Source of the DNA: Hydrogenophaga taeniospiralis
GTDB taxonomy: Bacteria > Pseudomonadota > Gammaproteobacteria > Burkholderiales > Burkholderiaceae_C
Assembly (NCBI RefSeq): GCF_020510445.1
Contig: NZ_JAHBAG010000001.1
Location: 3,510,501-3,574,500, forward strand
Direction: 5' to 3'
DNA: 64,000 bases
The notes under the pieces were generated by a model. The model did not search any database and had not been told where the DNA came from. It was given only the letters and a program-made list of their open reading frames with translations. The position numbers and the translations under genes were made by a program. Below are positions 34,062 to 41,148 of the stretch, in pieces; the first letter of the stretch is position 1, and every line of letters starts with the position of its first letter.

Positions 34062-35130
34062 ACACCCGCCCCATCACGTTGATCACCCCGTCCAGCTGGC
34101 GCGTCACCGCGTCCAGGCCGGCCAGCACGTGCAGGTCGTTGAAGTCCGTGTCCTTCTCGCCCCGATTGGGGCCGAACACCGGGTAGACGAAGTCGCAGCC
34201 CGGCACATCGCGCGCCACCTTCTTGGCGGCCGTGCGGCCCGGGTTCAACAGCTTGCCGGTGCGGCGGTCCTTCGTGCGCCAGTCGTCGTCGGCACAGATC
34301 AGGATTCGGTGGGTCGAGGGGTACAGGCTGCGCAGCAGCGGCACCACGTGCGCCAGGTTGCCCGCGTCGAACGCCACGAACACCGGCAGGCGGTGGCCTG
34401 TGGCCATGCGGATCGTGAGGCCCGTGGCATAGCCCTCGCACACCAGCAGCAGCGCCAGCGCCGCGCCATCCACACTGCCCAGCCGCACACAGCTGCCCGG
34501 CTTTTCGAAACCGCGCTGGTAGATCTTGGCGCCGTCGGGGGTGATGAACTGCAGGCCGCGCAGGGCTTGGTCTTTCGGGTAGTCCAGCCGCACCAGCGGC
34601 ACCAGCAGCGTGCCGCCCACCAGGCGCACCACCGTGTCGGCCTCGCCCGGGCGGTCACCGGGCCAGCGCAGCACCAGTTGCTCGCGCAGCCAGCGGCAGG
34701 CCTCGCCCACCACCTGCTTGCGCTCCAGGTAGGGCGAGGCAACGCCCTCTTTCACGCCCTTGCGCCAGATCGTGATGGCCTCGGCCGCGGCGTTGGCGAT
34801 CTCGGCCGCGCGCTCGGCAGCGGCCCGGGCCTGGGCGGCCTCGCGCTCGGCCTTCTGGCGCGCGCGCTCTTCCTCGGCCATGGGCTTCCAGTCGGGCACC
34901 ACCTTCTCGAAGCTGCCGCCGTGGCGGTAGGTGCCGAAATAGCCCGTGAGGTACAGCCCACCCGAATCGGGGCGAAACTCGTGCAGCTTGTAGTAGTCCT
35001 TGCCACCCTGGCCGCACGTGACCCGCTTGTCCAGCCGCTTGGGGAAGGCCTGCACGTCCTTGTCTTTCAGCGCAATGCCGAACTGCTCCATCTGGAGCAA
35101 CACCTGTTGAAGGTTCTCGTAGGACGACAT
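34054..35130 (-). CDS. Toprim-domain DNA primase
   Basis: 358 residues. After an N-terminal substrate-binding region with a CGQGGKDYYKLHEF segment and an Ala/Glu-rich linker (EEERARQKAEREAAQARAAAE), the C-terminal half is a Toprim catalytic domain. It has the acidic CEGYATGLTI motif, ADDDW and DFNDLH. Such proteins prime phage DNA replication alongside an SF3 helicase. It overlaps both neighbours by a few bases. Confidence 0.85.
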   Translation of the reverse strand: MSSYENLQQVLLQMEQFGIALKDKDVQAFPKRLDKRVTCGQGGKDYYKLHEFRPDSGGLYLTGYFGTYRHGGSFEKVVPDWKPMAEEERARQKAEREAAQARAAAERAAEIANAAAEAITIWRKGVKEGVASPYLERKQVVGEACRWLREQLVLRWPGDRPGEADTVVRLVGGTLLVPLVRLDYPKDQALRGLQFITPDGAKIYQRGFEKPGSCVRLGSVDGAALALLLVCEGYATGLTIRMATGHRLPVFVAFDAGNLAHVVPLLRSLYPSTHRILICADDDWRTKDRRTGKLLNPGRTAAKKVARDVPGCDFVYPVFGPNRGEKDTDFNDLHVLAGLDAVTRQLDGVINVMGRVYG

Positions 35131-35498
35131 CAGGCGAGCTTTCCCCGCAGCACCTGCGTCAACGCTTCCACCTGCGTGCGCAACACCCGGTTTTCTCGCT
35201 CCAGCGCGGTCTCGACCTTGCGCATGGCAAACAGGTCGTAACCCCGGGCGTGGTTCATCCAGAGCAACGGCGCGTCGTTGCCGCAGTGGTCCATCACCGC
35301 TGACAGCTTGGGCCAGTTCACACCTTCCTGGCCGCTCGCCCAGCGGCTGAACTGCGCCTTGTCGAGCTTCAGCGCGTGCTGCACCTGCTTGGGCTCAAAG
35401 CCGCCCAGCTCAAGGCAGAGATCGAGCGCGGCGCCCAGCGAGGGCTTGCGCATCACCTCGGCCGGCGACACCTCTACGGGCAGTGCAACCTGGTGCAT
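35130..35498 (-). CDS. helix-turn-helix regulatory protein of the replication operon
   Basis: 122 residues from the ATG at 35498. The middle has a Cro/CI-type HTH (FEPKQVQHALKLDKAQFSRWASGQEGVNWPKLSAVM) and the C-terminus is a short coiled coil (VETALERENRVLRTQVEALTQVL) suited to dimerisation. Position at the head of the primase/helicase genes resembles that of a CII-like or replication-control regulator. Role inferred. Confidence 0.7.
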   Translation of the reverse strand: MHQVALPVEVSPAEVMRKPSLGAALDLCLELGGFEPKQVQHALKLDKAQFSRWASGQEGVNWPKLSAVMDHCGNDAPLLWMNHARGYDLFAMRKVETALERENRVLRTQVEALTQVLRGKLA

Positions 35499-35578
35499 TT
35501 CAGTGCCTCTCAAATTTGTTGAGTGGTGTTGAGTGGCACCGATGGGCAAAATTTTTTGCATGCACCCGAACACACACC

Positions 35579-35821
35579 ATGAAAAAGAAAAACCCACCAC
35601 CCGCCCGGCCCGCAGCGTTTTTGATCAGGGAGGAAGACCTCGCCCGGGCCAGGGCAGCGCGGGCAACCGCGCCAGAGGGGTGGTGGGGGAAAACGGATCG
35701 AAGGGCCGCCGCGCGCGCCATGGCGCGGCTGGCGATCAAGGCCAGGCGGCGCAAAGCACCGGCGGGCGCGGTGAGAGTGTTCGTGCTGATGGCACGCGAG
35801 GCGAGGCGCTGGGGCCGCTGA
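35579..35821 (+). CDS. small basic protein, uncertain
   Basis: 80 residues rich in Arg and Ala (DLARARAARATAPEGWWGKTDRRAAARAMARLAIKARRRK). It lies on the plus strand in a leftward region, and its start has no strong ribosome binding site. Could be a real small DNA-binding or host-takeover protein or a chance GC-rich frame. Confidence 0.35.
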   Translation: MKKKNPPPARPAAFLIREEDLARARAARATAPEGWWGKTDRRAAARAMARLAIKARRRKAPAGAVRVFVLMAREARRWGR

Positions 35822-35890
35822 ATGGCGGGCCTGCCCAGCCCGGTAAAGTGGCGGCTCTCACCCCAACCACCCACCAGAAAGGGCAGACCC

Positions 35891-36151
35891 ATGGAACCGC
35901 AACTGCTGATCAACCCACGCGTGAAATGGGCATGCCCCGCCGGAGACGTGGGCAAGCTGCACTTCGTCGAGGGGTACAAAGGCGAGGTGCCCAAGTTCCC
36001 CCACGAAAACGACGTTCTCACGGTGCCGTTCATTCTGGATGCCGTCACGCGCCAGCCGGTGCCTGTGCGCGTGGTGCAGATCCAGACGCATCAAGATCAG
36101 GCAGGGCATATCCAAGTCGTTGTAGTGACTCCCGCGTCTCCGGGTCACTGA
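35891..36151 (+). CDS. small phage protein of unknown function
   Basis: 86 residues from the ATG at 35891 (MEPQLLINPRVKWACPAGDVGKLHFVEGY...). A balanced, protein-like composition with hydrophobic strands ending VRVVQIQTHQDQAGHIQVVVVTPAS suggests a small beta domain. Its 3' end overlaps the end of the convergent gene at 36045 by 107 bp. No family recognised. Confidence 0.5.
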   Translation: MEPQLLINPRVKWACPAGDVGKLHFVEGYKGEVPKFPHENDVLTVPFILDAVTRQPVPVRVVQIQTHQDQAGHIQVVVVTPASPGH

Positions 36152-36632
36152 GATCGAGCGGAAACTCCCTGCGCGAGAGCATCACAATCCCGGGCAAGGC
36201 CGGGTCGATGTACTGGCCCGCGGGGAGTTCGGGCGATCGGGCCGTCTCGTCACGCACCAAGTCGCAAGCCGGTTCCTCGGCAGAGATTGGATCGACGCGT
36301 AGGGCGGCGCCCTGGTTGGCCGTAACTTTCCGCAGGCGCTCAATTAAAGCGGCCAGCAGGGCTATCTCTTGCGCAAGCTCGTGGTCAGTCACAGGCGCCT
36401 TCCATTCATCGCTTGACAGCACAGCGGCAAACCCCGCCATCCCGGCCCGGGCCGCGATCACGGCCCTGGTGCCCAATTGCTCCTCAGTGAGGCCTGGCTG
36501 GCGGTCGAGTGCATCGCGAACCACATCGCAAACCAGCCTCTCCAGCGACTCTCGACGCTCATCAGTCAGGTACTGCTTCTGCTTTTCATCGGCTGGCAAA
36601 TCGACGCGAAGGGTGGTGCCTTGTTGGACCAT
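36045..36632 (-). CDS. phage protein of unknown function following cro
   Basis: 195 residues from the ATG at 36632 (MVQQGTTLRVDLPADEKQKQYLTDERRESLERLVCDVV). Mostly helical with no recognised domain. It is the second gene of the leftward early operon, 55 bp after the cro-like gene, so it should be an early lytic protein. The last 35 residues overlap a convergent gene. Confidence 0.55.
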   Translation of the reverse strand: MVQQGTTLRVDLPADEKQKQYLTDERRESLERLVCDVVRDALDRQPGLTEEQLGTRAVIAARAGMAGFAAVLSSDEWKAPVTDHELAQEIALLAALIERLRKVTANQGAALRVDPISAEEPACDLVRDETARSPELPAGQYIDPALPGIVMLSRREFPLDLSDPETRESLQRLGYALPDLDASGSAPRAQAPAGA

Positions 36633-36687
36633 GGGTGTTCTCCTCGGGGTGGTTGATGAAGCGGGCGCGCGCAGCGCCCGAAGGGAC

Positions 36688-36957
36688 TCAGGCGCCCTGC
36701 CCTGCGGCCTCGGTCGTGGCGGGCTGTTCTTGGGGTGTGGCGGCGTTGGCCGCCTGCTCTGCGGGCTGCGGGGCGTCCGGGTCTTTAGCCACCGGCACAG
36801 CACCATGCAGGCGGGTGTAGGCCCCGAGAACACGGTCAGATATCCGCAGAGGCAGATCGTCCGGCCACTTGTCCACGGCCTGGTAGGTAACTCGAAGGGC
36901 TTCTGCGGCCTTTGGCACAGTTCCCCCGAGCAGTTCGATGGCTTGCGACTTTTTCAT
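36688..36957 (-). CDS. Cro-like regulator of the lytic switch
   Basis: 89 residues from the ATG at 36957. The first 45 residues (MKKSQAIELLGG then VPKAAEALRVTYQAVDKWPD and LPLRISDRVLGA) match the short Cro/YdaS-type HTH family. The tail is Pro/Ala/Gln-rich and disordered. It diverges from the repressor gene at 37013 across a 55-bp region packed with AACCATAGTT-type sites. By position it is the first leftward lytic gene and should compete with the repressor for those sites. Confidence 0.82.
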   Translation of the reverse strand: MKKSQAIELLGGTVPKAAEALRVTYQAVDKWPDDLPLRISDRVLGAYTRLHGAVPVAKDPDAPQPAEQAANAATPQEQPATTEAAGQGA

Positions 36958-36969
36958 AAGGTCGCATTG

Positions 36970-37002
36970 AACCATAGTTCATGCAACTATGCAACCATAG
37001 TT
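36970..37002. promoter_or_regulatory. operator cluster between cro and the repressor
   Basis: AACCATAGTT occurs at 36970-36979 and 36993-37002, with the opposing half AACTATG at 36985-36991 between them. The same 10-mer and its inverse recur at 38033-38065 before the rightward operon. The spacing and shared sequence mark these as repressor/Cro binding sites. Confidence 0.78.
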
Positions 37003-37012
37003 CCCGGAGAAC

Positions 37013-37501
37013 ATGGGAACATCAACCATGGTTGATTTCAGAGATTACAGAGACCGCCTCAACTGGGCGATGAAAGAGGTCGGTACGACAGCGCAACGGC
37101 TCGCCGACCACATGGGCGTAAGCTACCAAGCCGTGAAGAAGGTGATGGATGGCAAAACCAAGGCATTCAGCGCCGCCAATAACGATGTAGCCGCAGCCTT
37201 TCTTGGCATCACAAGCCGCTGGCTTGCCACCGGCAAAGGCCCCATCAAAGCAGCCGACGCCATAGACGTTGAGGCGAGTTTCACACCACGAGAGCGCTCA
37301 CCCGCAGCGGGCGTGAGCGACATCAAACCACCGGACATCCGTCCAGCGTTCTTGCATGAAGACGCCTGGATTGCGGAGGCCATCCGAACCTTGCAGAGCC
37401 TTTCAGACCAAGACCGCCGAGCCGCTGTGCTCAATTTGCGGGTGTTTGTCGCAACGCTCGATAAACCCGGCGACGGCCAGGCTCTATCAGTGGCCGCATA
37501 A
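37013..37501 (+). CDS. CI-like prophage repressor (HTH, no S24 peptidase domain)
   Basis: 162 residues from the ATG at 37013, with GGAG close upstream; an alternative ATG at 37028 lies in a palindrome. The N-terminal HTH is plain (YRDRLNWAMKEVGTTAQRLADHMGVSYQAVKKVMDGKTKAF). The C-terminal region is short and helical, with no LexA/S24 Ser-Lys self-cleavage motifs, so induction probably does not use RecA-stimulated autocleavage of this protein. It stands divergent from cro, so it is the best lysogeny repressor candidate. Confidence 0.75.
   Translation: MGTSTMVDFRDYRDRLNWAMKEVGTTAQRLADHMGVSYQAVKKVMDGKTKAFSAANNDVAAAFLGITSRWLATGKGPIKAADAIDVEASFTPRERSPAAGVSDIKPPDIRPAFLHEDAWIAEAIRTLQSLSDQDRRAAVLNLRVFVATLDKPGDGQALSVAA
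37021..37036. promoter_or_regulatory. perfect 16-bp palindrome over the repressor start region
   Basis: ATCAACCATGGTTGAT is fully palindromic and contains the second in-frame ATG of the repressor gene. Its core AACCATGGTT differs by one base from the operator element AACCATAGTT / AACTATGGTT. It could be a further operator used for autoregulation. Confidence 0.5.
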
Positions 37502-37558
37502 CAACAGGGAGCCGCGCGACCTGTTGTAAGGCAGGCGCCAATCCTTCAGTCAGCCGGG

Positions 37559-37969
37559 TCACCCGGTGCACTTGCTGACAACGTTTGCCAACACGATCAC
37601 CGCAACAATAGCCCCAACGCCAATTGCAAGATTGCTGTTATCTTCTTTCTTGCTTGCCTCGGCGATCTTCGCTCGCACCACGTAGAAGTCGGCATCAGGC
37701 GCCAGAGCGCCGCCGCAGTGCTTGCACACCGAGGCCTCTGGCAATACCCACTCCGCGCAAGCAGGACACCGCACGTGGGTGGATCCCGTTGGGGCGGCGT
37801 TGACCGCTCCCGCTGATGTACTGAGGTCCTTCGCGATCAAGACAAACACAAAGCCGATCAGCGGACTTAACAACAAGGCGATAACGAACCATCCGAAGCC
37901 GCTGCGCCCCCTCTTGCTGGCCAGTACACCTACTGCGATAGCCAGCAAAAACCAAATCAACGGAAGCAT
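37559..37969 (-). CDS. membrane protein with zinc-ribbon motif, possible lysogenic cargo
   Basis: 136 residues with a strong AGGAGG ribosome binding site. Two N-terminal membrane segments (IWFLLAIAVGVLA and FGWFVIALLLSPLIGFVFVLI) are followed by a zinc-ribbon (CPACAEWVLPEASVCKHCGG) and a C-terminal membrane helix (IGVGAIVAVIVLANVV). It is leftward, in reverse orientation to both neighbours and tucked between repressor and rightward operon, the classic place for a lysogen-expressed moron. A superinfection-exclusion role is possible but unproven. Confidence 0.65.
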   Translation of the reverse strand: MLPLIWFLLAIAVGVLASKRGRSGFGWFVIALLLSPLIGFVFVLIAKDLSTSAGAVNAAPTGSTHVRCPACAEWVLPEASVCKHCGGALAPDADFYVVRAKIAEASKKEDNSNLAIGVGAIVAVIVLANVVSKCTG

Positions 37970-38032
37970 TTTCCCCTCCTGAAAGTTGTGGCGTTCCAGC
38001 CGAACTTTACAGCACCATTTTACAAATAACTG

Positions 38033-38065
38033 AACCATAGTTGCACTCCATACTGAACTATGGTT
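38033..38065. promoter_or_regulatory. operator pair before the rightward operon and first DGR target
   Basis: AACCATAGTT (38033-38042) and AACTATGGTT (38056-38065) form a 10-bp inverted repeat with a 13-bp spacer, 35 bp ahead of the first target gene. They match the cro/repressor intergenic sites exactly, so the rightward operon is probably controlled by the same repressor. Confidence 0.72.
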
Positions 38066-38099
38066 AAATATCCCTCACGTCCACAAAACGGAGGGCCAG

Positions 38100-38606
38100 A
38101 TGGCACACCAAACCCCAGCCGCGGGCAGCGGCACCACCCCACCCGCGCCCGGCCAGTTCTGGCCCGAGCAAAACGCCTGGTACGCCGGGCCCGTGGCCTA
38201 TCCCGACGGCCGCGTGTTCGCCCTGCTGCTGCCGGCCGACTTCGCCGCCGTGGGCGAAAAGGCATGGGGCGAGTACGGCCGGAAGATCGAAGGCGCCGAC
38301 AGCCTGCACGACGGCCTGAGCAACACGCAGGCCCTGGCCGCCGCCAGCTCGCCCGCTGCGGCCGCCGTGATGGCCCACGGCGATGGCTGCTACCTGCCCA
38401 GCCGCGTCGAGGCCCTGCAGCTGTTCGCCACCCTGAAAGACCAGATCGGTGGGGGCTGGATATGGACGAGCACGCAGTCCTCGGCCGACGACGCCTGGTA
38501 CCAGCTCTTCAGCGGCGGCCTCCAGCACGCCTACTACAAGGGCTGTGAGTTCCGGGCCGTTCCAGTCCGCAGATTGATCCTTCAATCCTTCGGTACTTTG
38601 GCATGA
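38100..38606 (+). CDS. DGR target protein 1 (C-type-lectin-like fold, variable C-terminus)
   Basis: 168 residues with no signal peptide. It has the pattern of DUF1566/C-type-lectin-like DGR target proteins: FWPEQNAWYAG at the start, GEYGRKIEGADSLHDGLSNTQAL in the middle, CYLPSRVEALQLFATLKDQIG, then WTSTQ and the variable segment at residues 125-148, closing CEFRAVPVRR. Homologous along its length to the target proteins at 44615 and, more loosely, 43775. It lies 7.2 kb upstream of the TR and is read first in the rightward operon. Its ligand is unknown. Overlaps the next gene by ATGA. Confidence 0.85.
   Translation: MAHQTPAAGSGTTPPAPGQFWPEQNAWYAGPVAYPDGRVFALLLPADFAAVGEKAWGEYGRKIEGADSLHDGLSNTQALAAASSPAAAAVMAHGDGCYLPSRVEALQLFATLKDQIGGGWIWTSTQSSADDAWYQLFSGGLQHAYYKGCEFRAVPVRRLILQSFGTLA
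38472..38575 (+). repeat. DGR variable repeat 1 (VR1)
   Basis: 104 bp aligned without gaps to the TR at 45794-45897. In the first 78 bases there are 15 differences, all at TR adenines (changed to C, G or T). Beyond that only two differences remain (T to G and C to A), shared with the other VRs. Ends near the stop of the target gene, as DGRs require. Confidence 0.93.
38572..38587 (+). other. hairpin immediately downstream of VR1
   Basis: GATTGA (38572-38577), a TCCT tetraloop, and TCAATC (38582-38587) form a perfect 6-bp stem at the VR1 edge. In the Bordetella phage DGR a hairpin just past the VR is needed for efficient target recognition; this has the right place and shape. Confidence 0.6.
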
Positions 38607-38914
38607 ACCGCCACCTCACCCCCAGCGCGACCGTCGTGAACTGGCTCGCCGCCATCCTGCTTGTGGTGCTGTTTTTCGGCATCGTCCACCAGTTGGAGCG
38701 CGACTCGCAGGCCGCCCAAACGCTCGACGCGATGGACGCGGCCGTGGCCGCCACGGAGGCCCGCATCGACCGCGCAGCGCGCGCCCTGTGCCGCGCCGAA
38801 CTGGGCACCGGCAGCGTGGCCGCATGGACGCCAGAAGGCCGGCTGGTGTGCACACCGCCCACCGAGCCGCGCACCACCGGCGCGGCCGTGGCATGGACGG
38901 GGAGCGAGCGATGA
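38603..38914 (+). CDS. small single-span membrane protein
   Basis: 103 residues, ATGA-coupled to DGR target 1. One N-terminal membrane helix (VVNWLAAILLVVLFFGIVHQL) is followed by a helical region and a polar tail with two cysteines. N-in anchoring with the bulk outside the cytoplasm or the reverse cannot be decided. Co-translation with the target protein makes a functional link plausible. Confidence 0.55.
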   Translation: MNRHLTPSATVVNWLAAILLVVLFFGIVHQLERDSQAAQTLDAMDAAVAATEARIDRAARALCRAELGTGSVAAWTPEGRLVCTPPTEPRTTGAAVAWTGSER

Positions 38915-39387
38915 GCCACCCGACCCAACACCCCCGCCGCGCCGAGCTGCTGCGCCGCATCGACGCCGCCGAGTTCGCCGCCATGCAGCAGCCCGCCAAA
39001 GTCGCCCCCGTCAAGCGACTGAGCGAAGGCACCCGCAGCGCCCAGGCCATCCAAGAGGGCTTGCGCACTGGTGCCATCCGCCAACAGCCGGCGCCACAGC
39101 CGCAGCACCGGCCCATGACGGCCGACCGCTACCTGCTGCGCGACAACGCACCCACGTTGCGCGCGGTGCGAGAGCTGGACTCCCTGGGGGAGCACTACCG
39201 GGCTGCGTGCAGGCGTGTGGACGCCGCTCTACCCACCGTCAGCCAATCGGCACACGACCGGCTGGCCGCCCAAAAGGCCGCGGCGGAGGAGCTGGACCGG
39301 TCGCGCCGGCGGCGCACGCACGTCCTGCTGGCCGTGTATTTCGCTGCCCTGGCCGCCCTGCTCTTCGCCGCCGTACAGAAGGCCTGA
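38911..39387 (+). CDS. phage protein with C-terminal membrane anchor
   Basis: 158 residues from the ATG at 38911, coupled by ATGA to the preceding membrane protein. Long helical soluble part (AVRELDSLGEHYRAACRRVDAAL, LAAQKAAAEELDRSRRRRTH) and a single C-terminal membrane helix (VLLAVYFAALAALLFAAVQ) after a basic cluster, a tail-anchored pattern. No family recognised. Confidence 0.55.
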   Translation: MSHPTQHPRRAELLRRIDAAEFAAMQQPAKVAPVKRLSEGTRSAQAIQEGLRTGAIRQQPAPQPQHRPMTADRYLLRDNAPTLRAVRELDSLGEHYRAACRRVDAALPTVSQSAHDRLAAQKAAAEELDRSRRRRTHVLLAVYFAALAALLFAAVQKA

Positions 39388-39390
39388 GCC

Positions 39391-39678
39391 ATGCCCACCC
39401 ACCTCACCGAGCAGCAGCTGCGTGCCGCCTGGGCCGCCATGCGCACACGCCGCTGCCTGAGCGCCTGGCCCAACAGCTTCGACGCGGTGATGGCCGACCC
39501 GAGGCGCGGGCAGCTGGTGCGCCTGGAAGCGCTGGCCGCAGCCAGGGCCGCCGCGCGGCGACTGACCAGGCCGTGCCAACCGGTGAACCCGATCGAGCAC
39601 CACGCGCCACCGCCGCCCCATCCACAGCCCTACCGGCTGGACCGCAAGAAAGCCGCCGCGGGCGACCGCGACGACTGA
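39391..39678 (+). CDS. small phage protein of unknown function
   Basis: 95 residues (MPTHLTEQQLRAAWAAMRTRRCLSAWPNSFDAVMADP...). The N-terminal 60 residues look like a compact helical domain; the C-terminus is His/Pro-rich. Three bases separate it from the preceding gene, so it belongs to the same operon. Unknown function. Confidence 0.5.
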   Translation: MPTHLTEQQLRAAWAAMRTRRCLSAWPNSFDAVMADPRRGQLVRLEALAAARAAARRLTRPCQPVNPIEHHAPPPPHPQPYRLDRKKAAAGDRDD

Positions 39679-39721
39679 CCCATCACCACCACCAACCCCA
39701 ACCCACCCAACCGGAGGAACC

Positions 39722-40249
39722 ATGCTCAAACCCAAGATGAAAACCACCATTGGCCTGCTCGCTGCAGCGCTCGCCGCGTCGTCGGCGGCTGCTCAGGACG
39801 GCGACACGCCGCGCCCCAACCCCACGCCCGTGCCGTGCATTCAGTGCAACGTCAGCACGCCGCCGAACACGGCCATCAGCAGCCCGGTGGCTACTGGCAA
39901 TGGAAACGCGGCGGCCATCGCCAACACCACCGCCACCAAAACCAGCGCGGCGGGCGGCGATGCGGCGGCCGATGCGTCCAACACCATGACCATCGGTGGC
40001 GACACCAGCAAATCACTCGTGGCCGTTTTCCCGGCGCCGAGCACAGCCGTGGTACCCGCAGCCCAGCACTGCATCGTCACCCGCTCCAGCGCCGGCGGCC
40101 TGGGGTGGAACCTCATCCAGGCCGCCCACAGCGAACAGCACAGCGACCCGGTGTGCACCCTTATGGCGCTGCATGCCCGCGCCACCTCCCCGGCCCAGGC
40201 CGACCTCCTGTTCACGGAAATCCTGCGGCGCCTCGCCGCCGGGCAGTGA
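39722..40249 (+). CDS. exported phage protein of unknown function
   Basis: 175 residues with a good GGAGGAA ribosome binding site and an N-terminal signal peptide (MKTTIGLLAAALAASSAAAQ) ending at a likely AQ-D cleavage site. The mature part has a Thr/Asn/Ala-rich, low-complexity repeat-like stretch (NGNAAAIANTTATKTSAAGGDAA) followed by a small folded region with two cysteines. It should act in the periplasm or outside. Not recognised. Confidence 0.55.
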   Translation: MLKPKMKTTIGLLAAALAASSAAAQDGDTPRPNPTPVPCIQCNVSTPPNTAISSPVATGNGNAAAIANTTATKTSAAGGDAAADASNTMTIGGDTSKSLVAVFPAPSTAVVPAAQHCIVTRSSAGGLGWNLIQAAHSEQHSDPVCTLMALHARATSPAQADLLFTEILRRLAAGQ

Positions 40250-40274
40250 CACAGCGACGAACCCGGAGAACCCC

Positions 40275-40484
40275 ATGCCACAAGTCCACATGACATTCAC
40301 CGACACGCCAAGCGGCGGCGTGGCGGTGCACAGCGACTTCCAGCCCGCCGTGGGCAAGCCCTGCAGCCCGGCCCAGGCCGCGGCGCTGGAAATCTACAAC
40401 CGCACCCGCAAGCAGTGGGGCGTCGAGGACGTGCACGCGCACGCCGAGACCGCCAACACCGCGCAACCCGTGGCCGGGGCCTGA
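40275..40484 (+). CDS. small phage protein of unknown function
   Basis: 69 residues (MPQVHMTFTDTPSGGVAVHSDFQPAVGKPCSPAQAAALEIYNRTRKQWG). The short strand-strand-helix core resembles small proteins common in the accessory region of betaproteobacterial phages. Good GGAGAA ribosome binding site. Function unknown. Confidence 0.55.
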   Translation: MPQVHMTFTDTPSGGVAVHSDFQPAVGKPCSPAQAAALEIYNRTRKQWGVEDVHAHAETANTAQPVAGA

Positions 40485-40487
40485 GCC

Positions 40488-41120
40488 ATGCGCGGAGCCC
40501 TCGCCCCCATCACCATCGCAGCGCTCAGGCACCTGAGCGCGAACGGCGCCACCCCGCTGTCCACCATCAAGGCCGCCATTGCCGGTCTGGAGACCAATAC
40601 CATGAACAATCTGGTGCAACTCGGCCACGCGCTGCGCACCGAGACCGGCCTGTGCATCACGCCCAGGGGCCGCGCCAAGCTGCGGGGGATCGACAACCCC
40701 GACCAAGCGGCGCCCGCCGCCAAGCCAGCGCCCGCAGCACCCCAGCTCAGCAACAACGAGCTGGACGCTGCCATCCTCGCCACGCTGGGCGCAGCCGGGC
40801 GGGGCCTGCCGCTCGCCACGCTCGCCCACCGTGTGGGCCAGCCCATCAACGTGGTGCGGCCGGCCGTGACGATGCTCTCGCAACGCGGGCGCCTGCACTC
40901 CAGCGCCAGCAAGCCGCCGCGCTACAGCTTGCCCGAGGCCGTGGGCCGCACCGCCACGCGCCCGACAGGCACCTACGCCGGCACCGAGCTGCAGCGCAAC
41001 CCCGGCATCGGCCCCGAACGCTACGCCGCGTTCGATTTGCCGAGCCGCATGGGAAACCGGCTGCATTACCCCGATGGGCGGGTGACCTCGCTCGAACACC
41101 ACCTCGGCCAACCAGCCTGA
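40488..41120 (+). CDS. phage protein with winged-helix-like segments
   Basis: 210 residues. Two regions look like winged helix-turn-helix units: ITIAALRHLSANGATPLSTIKAAI...NNLVQLGHALRTETGLCITPRGRAKL and LDAAILATLGAAGRGLPLATLAHRVGQPINVVRPAVTMLSQRGRLHS. A DNA-binding or regulatory role in the accessory operon is plausible. The C-terminus has a separate conserved-looking patch (YAAFDLPSRMGNRLHYPDGRVT). No named family. Confidence 0.5.
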   Translation: MRGALAPITIAALRHLSANGATPLSTIKAAIAGLETNTMNNLVQLGHALRTETGLCITPRGRAKLRGIDNPDQAAPAAKPAPAAPQLSNNELDAAILATLGAAGRGLPLATLAHRVGQPINVVRPAVTMLSQRGRLHSSASKPPRYSLPEAVGRTATRPTGTYAGTELQRNPGIGPERYAAFDLPSRMGNRLHYPDGRVTSLEHHLGQPA

Positions 41121-41148
41121 TTCACCAACCGAAACCATCAAGGAAACC

